From: Caulobacteraceae bacterium
Lineage (GTDB): Bacteria; Pseudomonadota; Alphaproteobacteria; Caulobacterales; Caulobacteraceae
Reading direction: 5' to 3'
NCBI GenBank assembly: GCA_947475845.1
Contig: CANJMO010000028.1
Span: 1 to 32,014, forward strand
DNA: 32,014 nt
Shown: piece by piece, positions 1 to 6,229 of the stretch
How the letters are laid out: every line of letters begins with the position of its first letter
Position numbering within the stretch: position 1 is the first letter of the stretch
Notes under the pieces: model-generated
Databases searched by the model: none
What the model saw: the letters and a program-made list of their open reading frames with translations, nothing else
What the model was told of the DNA's origin: nothing
Position numbers and translations under genes: made by a program

Positions 1-890
1 CGGCCGTGGAATAAGCCCAGCATGTGGCGGACGATGGCGTAGAGGTGGGTTCCGCCCGCCAACTGCTCCTGGATGTAGGGCCGATAAGCCAGCACCGCGG
101 CCTCCGGCGTCACCACGGGCGCGTCTGGGTCGAACATCAGCTGATCCACGGCCCCGAGCAGGCCCGGCTCGTGATAGGCGGCGCGGCCGAGCATGGCCCC
201 GTCCAGCCCCCGCTGCACATGCGCGTGCGCCTGCTCGAGGGTCGCCAGCCCGCCATTGAGCACGATGGTCAGCCCAGGCCGCTCGACCTTCAGCCGGTGC
301 ACCAGCTCGTAGTCCAGCGGCGGGACGTCCCGGTTCTGCTTGGGGCTCAACCCATCCAGCCACGCCTTGCGGGCATGCACGACGAACACCGTCACGCCCG
401 CCGAGACGCACAGGTCCACCAGCCCGAACAGGCTCTCCTCTGGCTCCTGCTCGTCGACGCCGATCCGGCACTTGACCGTGGCCAGCACGCGCACCGCGTC
501 GATCATCGCCGCCATGCAGTCGGCCACCCGCTGCGGCTCGCGCATCAGGCAGGCGCCGAAGCGGCCGCTCTGCACCCGGTCGGAGGGACAGCCGACGTTC
601 AGATTGACCTCGTCGTAGCCGAAGTCCTCGCCGATCCGCGCCGCCGCCGCCACATCGGCCGGCTCCGACCCGCCCAGCTGCAGCGCCACCGGATGCTCCG
701 ATGCGCCGAACCCCAGCAGCCGCTGCCGGTCGCCGTTCAGCACCGCGCCGGTGGTGACCATCTCGGTGTAGAGCCGCGCCCGCGTCGACAGCACACGATG
801 CAGCGCCCGGCAATGCCGGTCGGTCCAGTCCATCATAGGTGCAACGGACAGGCGGTAGCTCTGGCTTTCCGGGGCTCTGATTGAAGACAT
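1..890 (-). CDS. dusA: tRNA-dihydrouridine(20/20a) synthase DusA, 3' end cut by window edge
   Basis: This FMN enzyme reduces uridine to dihydrouridine in the tRNA D-loop using NADPH. The frame opens at an ATG at 890-888 and is still open at base 1, so about 296 codons are visible and the C-terminus lies outside the window. Visible family marks are the N-terminal APMMDWTDRHCR flavin-binding start (about residues 17-28), then NLNVGCPS with the catalytic cysteine, a GACLM stretch, KCRIGVD, and the C-terminal VLNGG and GRAAYHEP phosphate-binding segments. Reading order and spacing fit DusA better than DusB or DusC. The gene is separated by about 50 bp from the DUF1801 gene, which runs in the same direction upstream of it. 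A long frame on the other strand over the same bases is a composition shadow. Confidence 0.93.
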   Translation of the reverse strand, partial: MSSIRAPESQSYRLSVAPMMDWTDRHCRALHRVLSTRARLYTEMVTTGAVLNGDRQRLLGFGASEHPVALQLGGSEPADVAAAARIGEDFGYDEVNLNVGCPSDRVQSGRFGACLMREPQRVADCMAAMIDAVRVLATVKCRIGVDEQEPEESLFGLVDLCVSAGVTVFVVHARKAWLDGLSPKQNRDVPPLDYELVHRLKVERPGLTIVLNGGLATLEQAHAHVQRGLDGAMLGRAAYHEPGLLGAVDQLMFDPDAPVVTPEAAVLAYRPYIQEQLAGGTHLYAIVRHMLGLFHG

Positions 891-940
891 TGGGATCGCT
901 TACAGCCGTGAAGCGGACTTTGCCACCCTAGGCGGGCCCG

Positions 941-1348
941 CTACCCCTTCGGCTTCTTCTTCGCCGTGTTCAGCGCCACCGCCGCCAAGACCAGCGCCTT
1001 CAGCGCGGCCTCGTTGATCGCCTCGCCCTCGTGGATGTCGATCGCGCGGCGCACATTACCTTCGAGGCTGGAGTTGAACAGGCCGGCGGGGTCGTCCAGC
1101 GCCGCGCCCTTGGCGAAGGTCAGCTTGACCACCGCCTTGTAGGTCTCCCCGGTGCAGATGATCCCCGCGTGCTCCCACACCGGCACCCCGCGCCACTTCC
1201 ACGTCTCCTCGACCTCGGCATCGGCCTGTTTGATCAGGGCCCGCACCCGCGCCAGGGTCTCGCCGCGCCAATCGGCCAGCGAGGCGATGCGGCCGTCGAT
1301 CATCTCGGACGGCGTCTTGCCGTCGGTCGGTTCACTGGTCTTCTGCAT
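941..1348 (-). CDS. DUF1801 domain-containing protein
   Basis: A 135-residue protein of the DUF1801 (YdhG-like) family, whose biochemical role is not settled. The start is an ATG at 1348-1346, five bases after the stop of the small membrane protein gene, which suggests co-transcription and coupling. Visible family features are an N-terminal helix with IASLADWRGETLARVRALI, the EETWKWRGVPVWEHAGIICTG segment, KLTFAKGAALDDP, and a C-terminal lysine-rich tail (KKKPKG). Length is normal for the family. Oddly, the frame upstream has no stop: it stays open through the membrane-protein gene into the ArsR coding region, so the sequence formally encodes an ArsR-DUF1801 run-on product. I treat DUF1801 as a separate gene because it has its own ATG and a family-sized product. 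Confidence 0.8.
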   Translation of the reverse strand: MQKTSEPTDGKTPSEMIDGRIASLADWRGETLARVRALIKQADAEVEETWKWRGVPVWEHAGIICTGETYKAVVKLTFAKGAALDDPAGLFNSSLEGNVRRAIDIHEGEAINEAALKALVLAAVALNTAKKKPKG

Positions 1349-1897
1349 GGCGCTTAGTCCTTGGCGGCGCGTCCCCTGCCCCGCTTGGCGAGGTAGGGCA
1401 GCGCGAACAGATAAAGGCCAGTGATCGTCATCAAGGCCAGCGGCAGCAGCGGCACATAGGACATCCACACGATCGGCGGTTTCTGCGCCATGGCGATGGT
1501 GGTGGCGATCACGCAGGCGACGAAGACGATCGACAGCCAGCGATGGATTTGCCGGATTAGGGTGTTGATGTTCATCGCTCATCCTCTTCAACAGGTCTTC
1601 CAGTTGGTCGAACCGGCCTTCCCAGAAGCCGGCCATGTCCTTGGTCCAGTGGATCAGCGGCGCCAGGGCGCCCAACTGCGCGCTGTAATGGGTCTGGCGG
1701 CCCTCGTGGCGATCACGCACCAGGCCCGCGCGCTTGAGCACCCCGAGGTGCTTTGACACCGCCGGCTGCGAGACGCCCGCCTGCGCCGTCAGCGCCCCCA
1801 CCGTCTGTTCGCCGTCGCGGCACAGGCGCTCGAACAGGGCCCGCCGCGTTGGGTCGGCGAGGGTTCTGAACAGCATGTCGTGGGCGTCGAGCGTCAA
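941..1897 (-). CDS. ArsR/SmtB-family transcriptional repressor (first ~107 residues of a 318-codon open frame)
   Basis: The first about 107 residues (1897 down to about 1577) form a complete ArsR winged-helix domain: DPTRRALFERL, the recognition helix AGVSQPAVSKHLGVLKRAGLV (about residues 40-60) and the wing RHEGRQTHYSA. The metal-binding ELCVCDL motif is absent, so this is probably a non-metal, SdpR-like autorepressor. Homologues normally stop close to LLKRM. Here the frame has no stop and continues through low-complexity R/H/A-rich sequence, which is the out-of-frame reading of the membrane-protein gene, then enters the DUF1801 gene in frame. Possible explanations are a lost stop, an indel near 1580, or a genuine fusion. 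I favour the first two because the linker looks non-coding. Upstream there is a strong promoter with an overlapping dyad. Confidence 0.7.
   Translation of the reverse strand: MTLDAHDMLFRTLADPTRRALFERLCRDGEQTVGALTAQAGVSQPAVSKHLGVLKRAGLVRDRHEGRQTHYSAQLGALAPLIHWTKDMAGFWEGRFDQLEDLLKRMSDEHQHPNPANPSLAVDRLRRLRDRHHHRHGAETADRVDVLCAAAAAGLDDDHWPLSVRAALPRQAGQGTRRQGLSAMQKTSEPTDGKTPSEMIDGRIASLADWRGETLARVRALIKQADAEVEETWKWRGVPVWEHAGIICTGETYKAVVKLTFAKGAALDDPAGLFNSSLEGNVRRAIDIHEGEAINEAALKALVLAAVALNTAKKKPKG
1354..1575 (-). CDS. Small two-helix membrane protein
   Basis: A 73-residue protein beginning MNINTLIRQIHRWLSIVF. Two hydrophobic helices are visible (about residues 12-30 and 38-62), ending in a basic tail (KRGRGR), so the C-terminus is probably cytoplasmic. 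The HRWLS start and TGLYLF segment recall PepSY-associated transmembrane helices, but that is only a resemblance. The gene sits between the ArsR domain and DUF1801 on the same strand. Only about 9 of its 73 codons end in A or T, while roughly half do in the ArsR frame over the same bases. That supports this frame as the coding one. Its start lies just after the last conserved ArsR residues. Function is unknown; it may be the regulated target of the ArsR protein. Confidence 0.7.
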   Translation of the reverse strand: MNINTLIRQIHRWLSIVFVACVIATTIAMAQKPPIVWMSYVPLLPLALMTITGLYLFALPYLAKRGRGRAAKD

Positions 1898-1925
1898 AAT
1901 GATAACTCACTGGCTATGGGTTAGC

Positions 1926-1954
1926 ATATAACCGGATAGCTATGAATAGGTCAA
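1926..1954 (-). promoter_or_regulatory. Sigma-70-type promoter and candidate ArsR operator
   Basis: On the minus strand TTGACC (1954-1949) and TTATAT (1931-1926) are separated by 17 bases and lie about 29 bases upstream of the ArsR ATG. This is an AT-rich island in very GC-rich surroundings. An imperfect dyad, TAGCATAT-AACCGG-ATAGCTA (1922-1942), overlaps the -10 box and spacer, where an ArsR-type autorepressor would be expected to bind. Promoter boxes are seen directly; repressor binding is inferred. Confidence 0.6.
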
Positions 1955-2038
1955 GCAGGCGCCTGACGGGCGGCGAACTTCAGCCTATGGTCCGCTTAAG
2001 CCGGCGTTCAAGCCGCGCGCCACAGGTGGGAAACGCCG

Positions 2039-2497
2039 ATGTCCAAGCTGAAGATCGTCCTGGGGGCGCTGCTGAGCGCGGCCGCCCTCACCGCCGGCCC
2101 ATCCGCCCGCGCGGCCATGGACCCCAAGGCGCTGGTGATGACGCCACCGGACCAGATTCAGTGGAAGGGCGACCCCGGCAAGCCGCAGAGCGTGGTCCTG
2201 GCCGGTGACCCGACCAAGGAAGGCTCGCTCTACGTCATGTTGATCAAGTGGCCGCCGCATCAGTCAAGCCGGCCGCACAGCCACCCGCACGACCGCTTCA
2301 TCACCGTGTTGGAAGGCACCTGGTGGGTGAACACTGGCGCCAAATATTCGCCCGAGACCATGACGCCGGTGCCCAAGGGCAGCTTCGTCACCCACTTCGG
2401 CAACCAGATCCACTACGACGGCACCAAGGACGACAGCGCCATCATCGAGATCGTCGGCATCGGCCCCGCGGCCATGACCCCGCGCGAAGAGAAGTAG
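2039..2497 (+). CDS. Secreted cupin-domain protein
   Basis: A 152-residue protein with a clear signal peptide (basic MSKLK, hydrophobic core to about residue 20, cleavage likely after ARA at 24-26), so it acts in the periplasm or outside. The single cupin barrel shows the metal-binding histidine cluster around H80, H82 and H84 followed by FITVLEGTWWV, and a second-motif histidine at about 125 (QIHYDG). Such small exported cupins are common in proteobacteria and mostly uncharacterised; a metal-dependent dioxygenase or isomerase role is possible but not shown. The start is supported by AGGTGG upstream. It runs divergently from the ArsR gene and converges with mobB, leaving one base between stops. 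Confidence 0.82.
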   Translation: MSKLKIVLGALLSAAALTAGPSARAAMDPKALVMTPPDQIQWKGDPGKPQSVVLAGDPTKEGSLYVMLIKWPPHQSSRPHSHPHDRFITVLEGTWWVNTGAKYSPETMTPVPKGSFVTHFGNQIHYDGTKDDSAIIEIVGIGPAAMTPREEK

Positions 2498-2498
2498 G

Positions 2499-3005
2499 TC
2501 AGAGCGTCGCCAGTAGGCAGGCCCGCTTCTCGATCAGGCTGGCGATGGTCTGCACGTCGTCGAGGTCCAGCACCGGGATCGGCGCGCCAGGGATCGGCCC
2601 ATCGGTGGCCACCGCCACCACATCCGGATCGTCGGGATAAAGCAGCGGCTTGCCGACCTCGGCGCGGTGGATCTCGATCTTGGGGTGGCTCTCGCGTTTG
2701 AAGCCTTCGACGATCACTAGATCGACCGGCCCCAGGTGCTCCAGCAGGCGGCGCAGGGTCGGCTCCTCCGCGTTGCGCAGTTCGTGCATCAACGCCCAGC
2801 GCCGCGCGCCCGAGACCAGCACCTCGGTGGCACCCGCGACACGATGGGTGTGAGAGTCCTTGCCCGGCTGATCGATATCGAAGTCGTGGTGCGCGTGCTT
2901 GACCGTCGACACCGTATGACCCCGCGCGATCAGCACCGGGATCAGCTTGGCCACCAGGGTGGTCTTGCCGCTGCCGCTCCAGCCGGCGAGCCCGATCACG
3001 CGCAT
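2499..3005 (-). CDS. mobB: Molybdopterin-guanine dinucleotide biosynthesis adaptor MobB
   Basis: A 168-residue P-loop GTPase that assists MobA in attaching GMP to molybdopterin, giving the MGD cofactor used by DMSO-reductase-family enzymes. The Walker A loop GWSGSGKT is at residues 8-15, followed by STVKHAHHDFDIDQPGKDS, which is highly characteristic of MobB, and VDLVIVEGFK around the Walker B region. I chose the ATG at 3005-3003 because the protein then begins MRVIGLAG as in the family. The frame is open for 29 more codons upstream, but these show no conserved features. It is divergent from mobA with only about 60 bp between them, consistent with a shared control region. Confidence 0.92.
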   Translation of the reverse strand: MRVIGLAGWSGSGKTTLVAKLIPVLIARGHTVSTVKHAHHDFDIDQPGKDSHTHRVAGATEVLVSGARRWALMHELRNAEEPTLRRLLEHLGPVDLVIVEGFKRESHPKIEIHRAEVGKPLLYPDDPDVVAVATDGPIPGAPIPVLDLDDVQTIASLIEKRACLLATL

Positions 3006-3068
3006 GGGATGACTGCCTGGATGTTCACGACCCTGCCTGTACTGGTGGAGCTCAGTCCCTAGCCTATT

Positions 3069-3683
3069 ATGCGGCCCATGGATCACAGGCAAACCACCGC
3101 GGGCCTTGTCCTCGCCGGCGGCCGCTCTTTGCGGTTTGACGGCGAGAAGGCGGTCGCCCCCCTGGCGGGACGGCCTCTGCTACTGTGGGCGGCCGAGCGG
3201 CTGCAGGCCGATTGCGGCGCGGTGGCGGTCAATGCGCGCCCGGCCAGCGAAGCGGAGGCCATGGCCAGGGCCAACAGCCTGCCTGTGCTGCACGACGCGC
3301 CAGGCGACCCGGACGGGCCCCTGGCGGGGGTGCGGGCCGGACTGATCTGGGCTGTGGGGATCGGCGCACGCGCGCTGGTCGTCAGCCCCTGCGATGTTCC
3401 CGGCCTGCCCAGCGACCTCTTCGCGCGCCTGATTGACGCGGCGGTCGACGGCGCCGCCATGGCCCGCACAGCCGATGGCCTGCAACCCCTGTGCGCCCTG
3501 TGGCCGGTCACCGCCCTGCCCGCCGTCAGCGAAGCCCTGGCCGGGGGCGAACACCCGCCAACCTGGCGCGTGCTGGAGGCATTGGGCGCCGCCACCGTGG
3601 ATTTCGAACACGCGGCCGCCTTCGCCAACCTCAACACCCGAGCCGATCTGGTGGCTGCCGAGGCCCGGCTGAAGCGATCCTGA
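3069..3683 (+). CDS. mobA: Molybdenum cofactor guanylyltransferase MobA
   Basis: MobA transfers GMP from GTP to molybdopterin. The nucleotide-binding loop LVLAGGRSLRF with the following GEKAVAPLAGRPLL is at the N-terminus, DGPLAGVRAGL follows near residue 75, and SPCDVPGLP supplies the metal-binding aspartate. Length (about 200 residues) is normal. Two in-frame ATGs exist, at 3069 and 3078, and neither has a Shine-Dalgarno sequence. A TATTAT box at 3065-3070 overlaps the first ATG, so transcription may start at about 3077, giving a leaderless mRNA that begins at the second ATG. I give the longer frame; the 3078 start (201 residues) may be the true one. It pairs with the divergent mobB. Confidence 0.9.
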   Translation: MRPMDHRQTTAGLVLAGGRSLRFDGEKAVAPLAGRPLLLWAAERLQADCGAVAVNARPASEAEAMARANSLPVLHDAPGDPDGPLAGVRAGLIWAVGIGARALVVSPCDVPGLPSDLFARLIDAAVDGAAMARTADGLQPLCALWPVTALPAVSEALAGGEHPPTWRVLEALGAATVDFEHAAAFANLNTRADLVAAEARLKRS

Positions 3684-3745
3684 CGCCCGCGCGTTGCAGC
3701 ATCTGCCCCGATAGGCGGTAGTATCTGACAAGCCCAGGATTTCAG

Positions 3746-4144
3746 ATGAGCGATTCCCTCTCTCCGCCCCAGATTTCCGACTCCCTGATCGAGGAAGCCG
3801 TCGGCCGGCTCGACATGGCCGCGCGCCTGGAGGGCCCCAACCGCACCCTGTTCCTCGACGTGAAGCTGCCGCGCGACGATCACGAAGCTGGCGGCGACCT
3901 GCTGTTCCTGATGCGCGCCGCCGTCGAACTGCACGCCGAGACCCAGTCCGACGAAGAGCTGTCCGATATCGAGGAGACACTGGAGGACGCGCTGAAGGGC
4001 GACGATCTTCACGCCATCGACGAGGGCTGCGAGATTTATCGCTCCCTGCTGGCCTCGCGGCTGAAAGCGGTCTGGCGCGGCCAGTACGGCGAGGAAAAGC
4101 TGGCCGACCTCAGCGACGCCCAGCGCAAACCCTGGACAGGCTGA
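3746..4144 (+). CDS. Hypothetical acidic helical protein
   Basis: I do not recognise this 132-residue protein. It has no signal peptide or membrane segment, is rich in acidic residues and leucine, and looks mostly helical, for example an acidic run at about residues 72-100 (SDEELSDIEETLEDALKGDD). A more basic stretch follows (SRLKAVWRGQ). Codon choice matches its neighbours. It lies about 60 bp after mobA and only 9 bp before the SRAP gene, so it is probably transcribed with SRAP and arfB. A weak TTGCAG and TAGTAT pair lies upstream (3694-3724), with long 19-base spacing. A long antisense frame across mobA and this gene is a shadow. Function unknown. Confidence 0.72.
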   Translation: MSDSLSPPQISDSLIEEAVGRLDMAARLEGPNRTLFLDVKLPRDDHEAGGDLLFLMRAAVELHAETQSDEELSDIEETLEDALKGDDLHAIDEGCEIYRSLLASRLKAVWRGQYGEEKLADLSDAQRKPWTG

Positions 4145-4153
4145 CCGCGCGGC

Positions 4154-4759
4154 ATGTGCAACCTGTTCGAGAACAAGACCACGTTTCGCGAACTGGTCGA
4201 TGCCTTCGCCAATTGGAAGCTTCCAGTCGTCAAGCCCGCGCCTCAGTCCGCGCCTAATCTGCAGTCGCTGGACGCCGTGCGTCCCACGGACGAAGCCCCG
4301 GTGATCCGCGCTTTCGAAGACGGCGTCGAACTGACCAGCCTGCGCTGGGGCTTTGTTCCCGAGCGGGCCAATGCCGGGCCGATCACTAATTTCCGCTCCG
4401 AGGGTCGCCGGTTCGGCGCCGCCAGCCGCTGCCTGATTCCCGCCACCGCCTTCTTCGAATTCACCGGCGCGAAATACCCCAAGACCCGCTGGCGCTTCAC
4501 CGAAACCGAACAACCGTGGTTCTGCCTGGCCGGCCTGTGGCGGGACGACCGCTTTACCCTGCTCACCACCGAACCCGGCCCGGACATGGCACCCTATCAC
4601 GACCGCCAGGTCGTGCTGTTGCCGCGCCGGCAATGGAGCGATTGGCTAGAGGGCGCGCCGGAGGCCGATCTGCTTCGCGCGGGGCCCGCCGGGAGCCTTG
4701 GGGTGGTCAAGGACAGCCCGGGGCGGGAGGTCTCCCTGCCCTTGTTCGCCGCCCTATGA
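4154..4759 (+). CDS. SRAP (SOS response-associated peptidase / HMCES-YedK) family protein
   Basis: SRAP proteins form a protein-DNA crosslink with abasic sites in single-stranded DNA through the amino group of Cys2, shielding them from breakage. This 201-residue protein keeps the catalytic set: Cys2 right after the initiator Met (MCNLF), N79 and R81 in ITNFRSE, E102 in AFFEF, and H149 in PYHDRQVVLL. It is divergent from YedK in surrounding sequence (MCNLF rather than MCGR) and somewhat short, so it belongs to a separate subfamily. Its TGA overlaps the arfB start (ATGA), implying translational coupling. No LexA-like box is obvious upstream, so damage control cannot be claimed. Confidence 0.88.
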   Translation: MCNLFENKTTFRELVDAFANWKLPVVKPAPQSAPNLQSLDAVRPTDEAPVIRAFEDGVELTSLRWGFVPERANAGPITNFRSEGRRFGAASRCLIPATAFFEFTGAKYPKTRWRFTETEQPWFCLAGLWRDDRFTLLTTEPGPDMAPYHDRQVVLLPRRQWSDWLEGAPEADLLRAGPAGSLGVVKDSPGREVSLPLFAAL

Positions 4760-5175
4760 TCGAGATCACCGACCGGCTGTCCATCGAGGACGACGAGGTC
4801 GAGATCCGCCATGCCCGCGCCAGCGGTCCAGGCGGCCAACACGTGAACAAGACCTCCAACGCCATCGAGCTGCGCTTCGACGTGCGCGGCTCGCCGTCCC
4901 TACCCCAGGAGGTGCGTGAGCGGCTGGAGAAGCTGTCGGGCAGCCGTCTGACCCTGGAGGGCGTCCTGGTGCTGTTCGCCCAGGGCTCGCGCTCGCAGGA
5001 GATGAACCGGCAGGATGCCATCGAGCGGCTGGTGGAACTGATCAAGCTCGCCACGATTCGGCCCGAGCCGCGCAAGGCGACCCGGCCGACCTATGCCTCC
5101 AAGCTGCGCCGGCTGGAAGGCAAGGCGACCCGCTCCGGCGTCAAGGCGCGGCGCGGCAAGCCCTCGCTGGATTAG
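4756..5175 (+). CDS. arfB: Alternative ribosome-rescue factor / peptidyl-tRNA hydrolase ArfB (YaeJ)
   Basis: ArfB releases nascent chains from ribosomes stalled on mRNAs without a stop codon. The N-terminal release-factor-like domain carries the catalytic GGQ at residues 26-28 in SGPGGQHVNKTSNAIELRFD, and the C-terminal tail from about residue 105 is strongly basic (YASKLRRLEGKATRSG), as required to enter the empty mRNA channel. Length of 139 residues is almost the same as E. coli YaeJ. The ATG at 4756 overlaps the SRAP stop, so I prefer it over the longer open frame upstream. It converges with a small minus-strand gene with a four-base overlap of stop codons. Confidence 0.94.
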   Translation: MIEITDRLSIEDDEVEIRHARASGPGGQHVNKTSNAIELRFDVRGSPSLPQEVRERLEKLSGSRLTLEGVLVLFAQGSRSQEMNRQDAIERLVELIKLATIRPEPRKATRPTYASKLRRLEGKATRSGVKARRGKPSLD

Positions 5176-5456
5176 TCCTGCGCGGGGGCCTCGGCCACCA
5201 GGTCGCCGAAGTGCAGGTCCTCGTCCGGGGACAGGCGTTTTTCCGCCCATTCCAGCACCAGCTGTGCGTCGGCCATCCCGACGCGCAGGCTCACCGAGCC
5301 ATGCGCCTCGTCGTGCCAGGCCTGGGCGATGGCCGCCTTCAGATCGGCCACCAAACTCGGCTCGCCGGAGGCCTCGCACTGGCGTTCCAGGATGGTGATG
5401 AGTTCGCTCACCAGCACGAGGCTGGCCTCTTCGCTGATGTTCGTCAGTTTGGTCAT
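5172..5456 (-). CDS. Hypothetical small soluble protein
   Basis: A 94-residue acidic, mostly helical protein that I do not recognise. It lacks a signal peptide, membrane segments or cysteine motifs, and it shares a four-base stop overlap with arfB. The ATG at 5456 gives MTKLTNISEEASLVLVSEL and no better start is visible. Codon usage is like that of its neighbours. About 228 bp of non-coding, AT-richer sequence lies upstream, which probably holds its promoter, though I could not pick a convincing pair of boxes. Confidence 0.6.
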   Translation of the reverse strand: MTKLTNISEEASLVLVSELITILERQCEASGEPSLVADLKAAIAQAWHDEAHGSVSLRVGMADAQLVLEWAEKRLSPDEDLHFGDLVAEAPAQD

Positions 5457-5684
5457 GGCGTAGCGCCTGCGGGCGTGGGGCGCGCGGCGTCCTCGAAACT
5501 GGGGTGATTACCGTTGGCGCTTAGGTATGGAAGTCGACTCCGGAACTCCAGCTAAAGCGGCCCAAAATGGGTCAAACAACTAAGCTTTGGAGCGATTCCG
5601 GGACAATTCGGGATGTTTTTGTCGCTTCACGCCGGGATTCCGGAGCGTTTCCGCGAATTTTCCCCTCAAGATCGACTCGCCGCC

Positions 5685-6161
5685 TCAAGGCTTCGTGGCG
5701 GCCTTTTCTGAGATTTGGGCCATCGTTTCCATCGCCGCCGTCATGCGCTTGATCTCGCGCGTGGCCAACAGGACGAAATCACGGTTGCCGCGCTGATCGA
5801 TCAGGGGCGGAAAGGTGTGCACGCCTTTGCTGTCCTGGTGCAGGTGCCCGGCGGCAACCAGAACGGCGATCTTGCGGCGCACGGTCTCGCGGGGCAGGCC
5901 GGTGGCCTCGGCGATGGCGCGGGCGCTGATGGCGTGGTGCTCGTCCTCCGAGAACGGCCCGGCATTGTCGAGCAAGGTGTTGAGATCGTCGCTGCGCAAC
6001 ACTCGGCCGATGCTGGCGATGGCCACCGACCAGTAGATCAGGATCGCCTCGTAGTCGTGACCGTAGGTGTCGCCCGCCGCGCGCATTATGCGCAGCAGGC
6101 CCTCCACGGCGATCAAGCCGTTGGCCGCCACCAGCCCCCGCGGTGTTGGCTCGCTGTCCAT
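5685..6161 (-). CDS. Helix-turn-helix domain protein
   Basis: A 158-residue protein with a C-terminal winged-helix-like segment at about residues 80-110 (AISARAIAEATGLPRETVRRKI followed by AVLVAAGHL), similar to the Crp/GntR class of DNA-binding helices. The N-terminal 75 residues are helical and not recognisable; they could form a dimer or ligand domain. The start at 6161 is supported by GAGGA five bases upstream. The gene lies 68 bp downstream of corA on the same strand. The target is unknown; regulation of itself or of corA would be a guess. Confidence 0.7.
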   Translation of the reverse strand: MDSEPTPRGLVAANGLIAVEGLLRIMRAAGDTYGHDYEAILIYWSVAIASIGRVLRSDDLNTLLDNAGPFSEDEHHAISARAIAEATGLPRETVRRKIAVLVAAGHLHQDSKGVHTFPPLIDQRGNRDFVLLATREIKRMTAAMETMAQISEKAATKP

Positions 6162-6229
6162 GATGTTCCTCGGCAGGCTCGCCCCGTACCGGCCCCACTA
6201 TTCCAAAGATCGGCGTTCGATGGAAACGC

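Noticed and set aside
24-884. 286-codon plus-strand frame
   Set aside because: It is the antisense shadow of the partial dusA gene, whose motifs are clear on the minus strand.
3083-4633. 516-codon open frame antisense to mobA, the small gene and SRAP
   Set aside because: It spans three plus-strand genes with recognisable or neighbour-like codon use and has no domain of its own.
5457-5684. AT-richer non-coding gap with a short GGCCCA/TGGGTC near-palindrome (5559-5572) and repeated ATTCCGG-like pieces
   Set aside because: The repeats are short and irregular, and neither a small RNA, terminator nor clear promoter could be supported. It is recorded as unexplained non-coding sequence.
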